Shown in pieces: positions 56,231 through 64,000 of a DNA stretch of 64,000 bases. The notes under the pieces were generated by a model, which saw only the letters and a list, made by a program, of their open reading frames with translations, did no database searches and was not told where the DNA came from. How positions within the stretch are numbered: the first letter of the stretch is position 1; each line of letters begins with the position of its first letter. A program made the position numbers and the translations under genes. The stretch is from the NCBI GenBank assembly GCA_019671005.1, contig CM033745.1, positions 30,903,526-30,967,525 on the forward strand. The letters are read 5' to 3'. This stretch comes from Hibiscus mutabilis. Lineage: Eukaryota; Streptophyta; Magnoliopsida; Malvales; Malvaceae.

Positions 56231-56987
56231 TTACAGACACGTACCAGCCAAAAATTATACTCTAATAAGTGGTATTACTCGAATCAAAATTCACCATACT
56301 AAACCATCAACATACTCAAACAACCATTCATTCAATCACAACAATTTTGAGACTTGTATTAAGTAACCTAGCATCACACCATATGCTTCTAGAATTTCCA
56401 TGAACATAGAAACTTAACATACCAATCATCCTAACAATCCAGAAAATTTCCAGCAAGGTTCTGGTCCATGAAAGAATTCAAATATTTACTAAATTCACAA
56501 TTCAAAACACTACATAGCTACAAGGTTTAGTAATTCATCACATATATTAACGAGATCATCAACCAAGTCTCAAGAAAATTACTTTCCGATTTGATCTCCT
56601 ATTTTAAGCAGAATTTTAAGCTTTCAATTCCATTTCCATGTCTAAGATTCAAGTTCGCACTCTCTCTCTAGTTTAGGAGGATTTCGATTCTTTGAAGGGA
56701 TGAGGAAGATGACCAAGTGGGATTTGGTTCATCCTAGCCGAACCCCTCCACTATGCCTCCCCCAACTTTTGACACATGTACATGCCCTCCCAATAAGAAT
56801 TATTTAGCATGCAATTATCATATTTCACTTAATGATCATTCTAGTCCTTGCATTTAGGGCATCCTTTCTTTTATTTCCATCATTTCGGTCCTAAAGTTTC
56901 AATTAGCTGCCTTAATACACAATTGACTAAATTGCATAGGAAGACAAAGTGGTAACATTCTTCTAGGGCTAATTTAGGGAAGCTACA

Positions 56988-57640
56988 ATTCTCTCCCCCT
57001 TAATGAAATTCATCCTCGAATTTCCCTGAATTAAAGAGGTGCAGATATTGTTCCCTCATAGATACTTCTGACTCCCAAGTTGCCTCTTCTACATAAGATA
57101 GGTTTGGTCTAAGATCAACATCTTTAAATTCTAACACATGGGAGGGATTCAATCAATACTTATGAAGCACTAGTTACCAATATGACTTCTCAAGTTCCTA
57201 TACGCCTTTGACATGCTGGAACAGATCGAAAAAAGAGTTACTAAAACTTCCTGAAACATTCTCTTCCAAGGGTTTCATTTTTTGATACACATCCTTTGCT
57301 CCGGTTCAGAGGAAAGTCTGAATTGTATTTCTCTTTTATCGTAAGCAAGAATATTCTAAAGTTCAGTATTTAATTTTCGAAGAATCTTGATTCTCGAAGT
57401 CAAGTTAAATTGAGCTTGAAACTTGGAATACAACTATCAATTCTCTTGTATCTCAAAGAAATATGGGCATGAACTTACTTCACTTGATCAAAACTTCATC
57501 GTTAGCTTCCCAGCCAAACAAAAGGGCATATCCTTTCGAAGGAATTGGTAAAAAGGTGGCCAAATTGGAAAGCTATTTAATTGTTCTCTTAGATAATATC
57601 CATTTAATCTCCAAGATACTTCTCAAGTTTCATTTATCGA
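56988..57640 (-). pseudogene. pol: E7 PPT with worn integrase and RNase H remnants
   Basis: ATTCTCTCCCCCTTAATG at 56988-57005 is a purine tract on the minus strand next to the LTR. Beyond it, AATTCATCCTCGAATTTCCC and AAAGAGGTGCAGATATTGTT match the equivalent 3' ends of E2 and E3. At 57475-57610 the minus strand still shows RNase H start traces (CPFVWLGS, SFDQVK). Between them the integrase is barely recognisable. Two deletions are implied. Confidence 0.55.
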
Positions 57641-58479
57641 GCTATACAGTCGCGATGGATGGAACTGGATATGAATTTGAGCAAGGGCTATTTAATAGGA
57701 TCATGGACTGTTCTAAGTATATTCAAATAGTGGTGGGCTGTTTTGAGCATTTTGGGGGACTGTTTTGAAGGTTTATGAAAGAATGGAACTGCCTTGAATA
57801 ATTATTCATGTGTAAGTTTGTGTATTAAGGCTGTTTGACAAGCATGTGGTCTACGGTGGACTGTTGTGTGGTGATTATAGGTGTATTCATGTGTTTTAAA
57901 TTTATTGAGTGTATATAGATATATTAGGGATTTCCTTGATGAATGTATGTATGTATGTGTGCAAATGAATTGGACAGTTTGGTTGAAATTGTATGAATAT
58001 ATATATATATATATATATATATGTGACCGAGTGTTATTAAATAAATGGTTGATAAATATAACTCTAATATAAGAAGGTATTTCTTGTTACACTTAGACCT
58101 GATGGAGTGGAGGCTATATGGACAAAAGTAGATTCAACTGGAAACAAGCAAAAAGGGATTAAAAGATGGGTGCAAAATTAGCATGAAACGAATTGTGAGT
58201 GTAGTTTAAAGTCTCATGATAGGATGAGATTATCCCAACATCTTTATTGTTACTTAAATTGATCTTGCTTGTTCTTGAAGTTAAATGATGCTAGTATGTC
58301 TAAGCTTGAAAATAAGGTAAGTACTTCTTCTGAAAGTACTTTTGAACAGAAGCTTGATTTAAAGCATGTTGATTGGTTAAATTATATATGTGTGTGTGTG
58401 TGAGTATAAGTTTGACATTGTAAGATTGAGTTTGATTATAGATACAGGAATCTCGAAACGATACTTACTTAAGTAAAGG
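57641..58479 (+). repeat. Plus-oriented LTR fragment inside E7 RT region
   Basis: Carries GGACTGTTTTGAAGG-type motifs (57760), i.e. the reversed CAGTCC field, an (AT)n run (57995-58022), GTGAGTGTAGTTTAAAGTCT (58195) and a (TG)n run (58391-58401). It separates the RNase H remnant from the RT remnant of a minus-strand element, so it is an insertion. No termini could be fixed. Confidence 0.55.
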
Positions 58480-58631
58480 CTGCTGGTGCATTAGTTAGCC
58501 CAAAGGGCATTATTCATAGTTCTAATACCTTGTACGGAAAGAAGTTTTGGGCACATCACATTCTTTGACTCTCATATGATAGTATCTGGACCTTAAACCG
58601 ATCTTGGAAAACACAGAAGCATCCTTAAGCT
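58480..58631 (-). pseudogene. pol: E7 RT fragment
   Basis: The minus strand gives LKDASVFSKIGLRSRYYHMR, VKECDVPKTSFRTRY, a stop, then a worn remnant of the block around MPFGLTNAP. The catalytic Asp of motif A is Gly. The fragment ends abruptly at the TGTGATACTCC start of the E6 LTR. Confidence 0.8.
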
Positions 58632-61600
58632 TGTGATACTCCAAAACTCATCGATTAGGATGAACTTGTAATTAAGAATAGATAGTAGTAACAAGTGCTT
58701 ATATAAATCGATTCTTCTAAGGGACTAAAATGGAAGAAGAGATTAATTAAGAGCCTAATGGATAAAGGGGCATTTTGTCATAATTAATTACTCGATAAAT
58801 TGCATGTAAACATTTTAAAAGGTTAAGGGTGACTACACATGTTTCCTAGGAGACTCGGCTAAGACTCAAAAGAAGAGTCATATTCTTCCTTGTGTTCTTT
58901 GACCGATTAGATAGAGAAAGGGTGAGAATTGAAAGAGAAACCTTGTTGAATGTAGTTTTGTGGGTTGGTGTTTTACCGTATTGATCTCCATCAATCTTTA
59001 AGAAGGTAATGCCTTCAACCACAATACTTTGCATGTAGGTTGATTCTTAATAACTATTGAATTGTTGGATGAAATTGAGTGAAAAGAGTGGATGTTGTTT
59101 TGACTGAAAGTATAATGATATATATCTATATATATATATATTGATGAATTGAGCTTGCTAGTGAAATGTTTATAGATAGATTAGATTGAGGATTGGAATT
59201 CTAAATGCTAGTTCATTGAATCATGGTTCGATTTACCCTTGAATCGTTCATTTTGAGGATAGATTGTAAATGTTAAATTTTGCTCTCTGTTATGCTGGAA
59301 CTGTTTCGAATTGGGGGCTGGTCTGTTTGAGTGAGCATGGTTGGGGATAAGTATAAAAAGGAAATAGTATTATACATTGTTAAAATGACTAATTAAAATT
59401 GATTGAATGTGAATTGGTGTTGTAAGTAGGAAATGGTTTCCTTGTTTAGAGAAAAGGAAAATGATACAACTGTTGATTTCATGGTGGACTGCCCTGTTTT
59501 GAGATTAAGGTAACCTTAGTAACTAAATTGGTTCAATGAAAGATAGGGTGCTAAATGATAGTCTCATGATCCTGAATTAAGTAGAAATTGATTTATGTTT
59601 GAGAATTTGTGATAATTGTAAATGAGATTTTCATGTGGTTGCTAAGTTTAGATCACGTTTGATAGACATGATTTCCGATTGGATTATGGAAACAAATAAC
59701 CAACGTTTTGATTAATAAGAACGCAATTTATATGATATGCTAGATCAAGAAGAAGTTGAAGATAAAAAAACTCATATGGATCAGCAAGCTGATAGGCTTA
59801 AGGGAGTGGTGATCCGAGATCGTTAATAGCTCGAGAATTAATTGTGAGTGTAGTTTAAAGTATTGGAAAGGAGTCTCGCCTTTCCGCGCTTTAAATCTTG
59901 TTTTGTTACCTTTCGTAAGAATGAATAAATTGTCGTGTACTTAACCTGTGGTTGCAAGCATGGGATTGATGTGAGTATTTCTTTGGGAAATACTTATGCA
60001 TTTGAATAGATTGATAGCATGTTTAATGTACATTGGATTGCTTTAATGTGAATCATTGCCATGTGAGATACTAAAGTTAAGTAACATGTTGTTTGTTGAT
60101 TTAAAATAGAAGATTGCTAGAATATGAGGACTATAAGGTGCGAAATAAATGCACAATTAGTTATGGGCGATTTGTTATAGGCTTTTGAGTATTGTGACAT
60201 TTGTATTGATCAACTTATACTTTAATATAGAAAGATTGACTTTTGAAACTGAATGATGGTTATCAAACTATTGAATATTGAATAAGAATATTGTCTTTGT
60301 TTCCTTGATATTGATTATTGGCACATGATGTGCATGTTGAATTGAGCTAATCTCTAAGATGAATAATTTATCGTAAGCCTTGGCTTCAAGTCAGTTATAG
60401 ATATAGATGTCATGCCATAGATTCCATAGAGCTCAGTGTCGAGGTGGACTACGGTCTGAGACAGTGGTCCCTAATTGGCGACAGTAGGAGGGAAGTATGT
60501 GATTGGTCATTTGGTGACAGTAGGAGGGAATTGACCAGTACTGTTGTACCATATTGTTTACAGACGACAGTTTGGATGGGGACTCGTGTATTTAAACTGA
60601 GTCATCGATTCTCAAGGCTAAATCAAAATTGATTAAAATGAATTGGTTGTAATGGATGGTTAAATTAGTAGAATGGTGTAGTATAAACTAATGAGTATCA
60701 TTGGAAATAAAGAACATTTTAGTGTTAACGGACGAATTGATAATATTACTTGTAAGAGAGCTATTGAAACTTGATTGTTTGTTGCTTCAATCATTCATGA
60801 ATAAATTAGATATTATATTGGTTTTGAAACACTCATCTAGTGATCTATTTTACTCACATTGGTATATATATATATTATATGTTTGATCAAGTGATCTTAT
60901 AAGACATGTTAGTACCATTAAGTCTATTTGAAAAGAATGTTACGAATAATTTTGGTTATATGTGAATCTATGAAATTATATGAATATTTGTAGTAGTGAA
61001 GAACTTTTATGTTTATTGAACTTTAAACTCACTCACTAAGCTTTTGGATTACTTTAAGTTCTTTTACTACAATTTCAGGTTAACCTTTTGGATTTGAGAT
61101 CACAAGAAGCTTGATCAAGTCACCTTTTGAACTTAGGTGTATGTAGTTACATTTTGTTATGAACTCCTAGGATGGTGGCACTAATGTATGAATTATGATG
61201 TAGTTTTTTGGTTTTGTAAGGCCCTTATGCGCTATGATTTGTAAGTATTATCTAAGTATTTGTGGTTGCTTATACTTGACTGTCATAGCATAAATCTTCG
61301 TTTGATTGTAGTTGATTTCATAGTTCCTATATGGCTGCGTATGGATATGTTTAGTTAGGTTACGTATAGTAATAATTTAGTTTTAGTAAGTAATAGTGAT
61401 CACCTAAATTGTTTTAGATGAAATAAGTAATTTGAAATTGTAGTAATCGACTAGATTGATTAAGGTTGGAATAAATGAGTGTAGACATCTCTTTTCTCAT
61501 AAGATTTATTTAAAATTTATCTTGTAGAACGACTATGAAACTTTATAATTGGTGAGTAAATGATTAGGAAAGGAAGATTAGTCTTTCAGCCATAGTTTTA

Positions 61601-61741
61601 GACTACAACAACTTAATATGATGGAAAATAGTCTTTGAGAAACTCATATTCTTGTTCGAAAGCTTGTATATGATAAGTATGTTATTGTACAATTGTTCAT
61701 CTTGTTTGGTTGTTCTCTTAGGCTAGTGATAGGATGTTATA
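58632..61741 (+). repeat. E6 5' LTR
   Basis: TGTGATACTCC at the left and TGTTATA at the right, worn forms of TGTAACA.../TGTTACA (~3.1 kb). Contains GTGAGTGTAGTTTAAAG (59844), the control module reversed with two GACAGTAGGAGGGAA boxes (60478-60535), CTCACTCACTAAGC (61027) and GGATGGTGGCACTAATG (61172). The PBS at 61745 fixes the right end. Confidence 0.7.
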
Positions 61742-61744
61742 GAT

Positions 61745-61757
61745 TGGTAATCAAAGC
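61745..61757 (+). other. E6 primer binding site (tRNA-iMet type, worn)
   Basis: TGGTAATCAAAGC, compared with TGGTATCAGAGC: one inserted base and one mismatch. It is followed by a ~160 bp leader to the gag ATG, with GTGCCACCTAGGAGTTA shared with the E1 leader. Confidence 0.65.
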
Positions 61758-61918
61758 TAAAGGTTACATGGTTCTAGGGCCATTGTATGATTGTATTGTT
61801 ATTGATGACTTGCATTATATAATTATATTGTTATTGTTGATGTTAGTGCCACCTAGGAGTTATTTGGATATCTTTTGTGACTTGAAAATTGATCAAGCTC
61901 TCTTCTTCATATTATAGA

Positions 61919-62950
61919 ATGTCTGAAACAAGGTTGGGGAAAAGAAAATGAAAGCCCAACTGGAAGTGCGAGGATGAACCAAGATCCTCAAAAACCTGTT
62001 GAACCTCAACAAGTTTAGCAAGAAGCTCCTGCAATCCATCCTATACAATGGGAATGCTTCTCTAGTTTAAAGGAAATGTTTGACCAAATGGTTGTCTCTA
62101 TGAGACAGAAGCCTCCAACCCTTACAGACTCTCCAATAACTAAATCAGCAAGAGCCCAAATTTACAAACTAGCTCAACTTCGAGCTTATACCTTCACCGG
62201 AGCAAGAGAAGAGAAGTCTAATATTGATTGAAAACTACAACAAGAATTTTAACTAAGCAATCACAATGTTCAGATGAACATAAACTAGAGTGTGCAGTAA
62301 CCCTCTTGGCTGAAGAAGCACTAAATTGGTGGGAGACTACAACTATTGCAGCACCGGAGGAAGCTGTTACTTGGGAATTTTTCCTCAATGAGTTCAAAAA
62401 GAAATACATCAGTGATCAATATCTGGCAGAGCGTAAGAAGAAATTCTTATATTTGAAGCAAGGAGGGAAACCAATTGAGCAGTATGTTAATGAATTCTAC
62501 AAATATTGCAAATATGGGTCAGAGTTTATAAAGAATGAGGAGGATAAATGTCGAATGTTCATAGATGGACTCAATGATAAGTTGGGTCCCATGTTTATTG
62601 CTTTGGGGATTTCTGATTTCCAAGATTTGGTCAACTGAGCCATAGCTACCGAAGCTAGGATGAAGACTTTAGGGAAAAAAAAGAAAATCAATCTCGGGGT
62701 GATAAAAGGTAGAGGGAGGACCACAAACCTCATTGGAAGAATAAGAAACAAAAGCATCAAGGAGGAAATTCTTCTAATTATAACGACTACTCAAAGGGTA
62801 ATTTCATACCTAAGCCTCAATCAATGGTTAAAACAATTACACCCACATTGTCCTTAAACAGCACCGGGAATACAGGTAGGGAGACTCAGATCCCTGCTTG
62901 TAAAATCTGATAGAAAAATCATACGGGGTAGTGCAGAAAGTTAATCAATG
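61919..62950 (+). pseudogene. gag: E6 gag (broken)
   Basis: ATG at 61919: MSETRLGKRK, then a one-base frameshift before ENESPTGSARMNQ. Next MFDQMVVSMRQKPPTLTD, LAQLRAYTFTGAREEKSN, a stop, and an open stretch 62228-62638 with TKQSQCSDEHKLECAVTLLA, EEALNWWETTTIAAPEEAVT, FFLNEFKKKYISDQYLAERK and KYCKYGSEFIKNEEDKCRMF, ending FQDLVN-stop. A basic linker follows (MKTLGKKKKINLGVIKG). Best-preserved Tekay-type gag in the window, but still interrupted. Confidence 0.85.
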
Positions 62951-63530
62951 CTTGATACTTGTGTGGAGACACAACTCATTATGTTAAAGACTGTCCCCAA
63001 AGTCCGAACAAACTACCTTCTCATGTGTCCAAGGGTTCGAACCAGAACCAGTCACCTAGAGGAAAAGGGCCGAAGCAGTCTAACGTTGGGATTTATGGAA
63101 AGAGTAGATCCCAAGGGTTAAATGCTACCTATCAGGAGTCTCGGGCCCCTGCTCGAGTCTATCATATCTGGGGTCGAGAGGATGAGGAATCACCCGAAAT
63201 AATTACATGTACAATTTACCTTAATTCACAACCTGTTTACGCTCTTTTCAATTCGGGTTCAACCCACTCTTTTATAAGCCTTCCATTGATTAAAAGGTTG
63301 AACCTAAAGCTTGATCACACAAATAATGAACTTGTAGCTACAAACCATATTGGTGATAGAGTGAGGGTAAATCAAATTTGTAGAAATTGTCCCTTGTTCA
63401 TTCAAGGCATACCTTTTCATGCCGATCTTTTAGCCTTATCCTTCCTTGATTTTCATCTCATATTAGGCTTAGATTGTTTGGGAAAACACAAGGCTTGGGT
63501 TGATTGTAACAAGAAATGATTGTATCTCCT
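62951..63530 (+). pseudogene. pol: E6 zinc knuckle and protease (broken)
   Basis: CGDTTHYVKDCPQSPNKLP is the second half of a CCHC knuckle; the first Cys pair is disturbed by an indel and a TGA near 62953. Then VYHIWGREDEESPEIITCTI, YALFNSGSTHSFISLPLIKR and FHLILGLDCLGKHKAWVDCN. The active triplet is Asn-Ser-Gly where Asp-Ser-Gly is needed, a single G-to-A change. A TGA ends the frame at 63518-63520. Confidence 0.85.
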
Positions 63531-63539
63531 CGGTTTAGG

Positions 63540-63780
63540 GGTGACGACCCCAATATATATGATATATTGGCGATAGTAGGAGGTAATGAGGAAGATAGTA
63601 AGGAGATTGGTGACAGTTGGCTGGATAGATGAGAAGTGTGGTTTGTTATGTTCTGACACTAACCATTGCTATGTTCTTTGAGCTATGTGTGAAATGGACC
63701 AATACGGTCAAACACGGACCAATGCTACCCATGCCCAAAAATGATCCAAGGCAAACATTTTAAAAGACATAAACTTTGTA
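63540..63780 (+). repeat. Fragment of LTR control module
   Basis: GGCGATAGTAGGAGG (63570), then GGTGACAGTTGGCTGG (63610), are the reversed module boxes seen in E4 and E6 LTRs, here directly after truncated protease sequence. Probably part of another LTR that cut E6. Confidence 0.6.
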
Positions 63781-63794
63781 AGAAATCTTCTAAG

Positions 63795-63935
63795 AACTTT
63801 GATAAACTCCGATAAGGACTCTGATAAGATTGGATAAGAACTCCGAAAGCTTTGATAAGTACTTCGATAAGCCTTGATAGGACTTCAATAAAACAAGTTA
63901 TGAACTTCGATAAGTTTGATAAGAATTCAAAGGAA
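63795..63935. repeat. GATAAG micro-repeat cluster
   Basis: About nine copies of GATAAG or GATAA in 140 bp, mostly as ACTTTGATAAG or ACTCCGATAAG units 10-20 bp apart. It lies in otherwise unassigned sequence running to the window end. Confidence 0.8.
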
Positions 63936-64000
63936 CTTAGTTTAAAACCCTGAAAGACTTACAGTTAAGATTTGTAAAAATACAAAAACCAAATAAGCTT

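Larger units (their letters stand above)
52013..56987 (-). repeat. E7 3' LTR (long, Tekay-like)
   Basis: The right end AGCTACA at 56987 is followed by a PPT, so the right boundary is firm; the left boundary is approximate. Landmarks: GTGCCACCATCTAAGAG (53374), a TTCCTTGTGATCGCGTCCGA block (53423), the control module (54650-54860), GCTCGGGAGGGTTATCAGCC then TTTAAACTACACTCACAG (55410-55460), and the CAGTCC field (55600-56230). It resembles the LTR at 1-4804 in length and order. An internal ~500 bp duplication lies at 52280-53240. Confidence 0.65.
58632..63530 (+). mobile_element. E6: 5' half of a Tekay-like element
   Basis: 5' LTR (58632-61741), PBS (61745-61757), leader, gag (61919 on), zinc knuckle and protease to ~63530, where coding sequence stops and LTR-module debris begins. 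RT, RNase H, IN and the 3' LTR are not in the window. It appears inserted into E7 RT at 58631. Its gag and protease are the closest match here to those of E1. Confidence 0.75.

Noticed and set aside
57463..57768. 101-codon plus-strand frame
   Set aside because: Its first half is the reverse strand of an RNase H remnant and its second half is LTR motif sequence.
1..64000. tRNA, rRNA or snoRNA genes
   Set aside because: No tRNA A/B-box pair with a cloverleaf and no rRNA-like stretch was noticed by eye; the tRNA-like matches are primer binding sites. A covariance-model scan was not possible.
1..64000. An undescribed cellular system such as a defence locus or metabolic cluster
   Set aside because: All multi-domain coding traces belong to retrotransposon gag/pol or the single receptor kinase fragment; nothing suggests an operon or gene cluster.

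Overview
This window looks like a repeat-rich, AT-rich stretch of a plant nuclear genome, probably a eudicot. I see no intact host gene, no rRNA and no tRNA. Almost everything recognisable is a decayed LTR retrotransposon. Three groups are present: several Ty3/gypsy elements of Tekay/Del-like chromovirus type (on both strands), one Athila-like element, and the 3' part of a Tat/Ogre-like element. Every coding remnant carries stops, frameshifts or lost catalytic residues, so I see no element able to move by itself. The only host-gene material is a broken LRK10-like receptor kinase fragment at 16483-17566 (minus strand). It lies between two ~100 bp inverted arms that look like Mutator-type TIRs, so it may be a Pack-MULE-style gene capture.

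Layout, left to right. 1-4804: a long LTR whose left end lies outside the window. 5230-6640: an isolated Athila-like LTR (+). 6660-14062: Tekay-like element E1 (-), with both LTRs, gag, PR and a cut-off RT/RNase H. 14228-14580: a tandem repeat. 16266-17684: the TIR-flanked receptor kinase fragment. 18753-21665: a 3' LTR plus PPT stub of element E3 (-). 21666-29836: Tekay-like element E2 (-), apparently nested in E3, with LTR, PPT, IN, RNase H, RT, PR, gag, PBS and a truncated LTR. 29837-36691: element E4 (+), reduced to LTR, integrase tail, PPT and LTR.

36692-37751 and 46945-51608 appear to be two parts of the Tat/Ogre-like 3' region and LTR (+), split by the Athila-like element E5 (-, 37752-46944). 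E5 keeps all its domains in order plus an extra ORF after pol. 51609-58631 holds minus-strand gypsy remnants (E7), including one very long LTR. 58632-63530 is element E6 (+) with LTR, PBS, gag and PR, and it breaks off into repeat debris at the window end.

The parts worth a second look are mostly non-coding. One LTR control module containing CCTCCTACTGTCGCC recurs in about nine LTR copies in both orientations. A palindromic micro-repeat of the form TTGCC-NN-GGCAA is scattered through LTR and coding parts of the Athila-like family. Motifs of the form GTATCGRTACG, CAGTCC and CAATG are amplified inside LTRs. An in-frame repeat separates RNase H from integrase in E5, and a patchwork of inverted filler DNA sits at E5's 5' LTR junction. 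Family assignments rest on motif recognition; no database search or alignment program was run.
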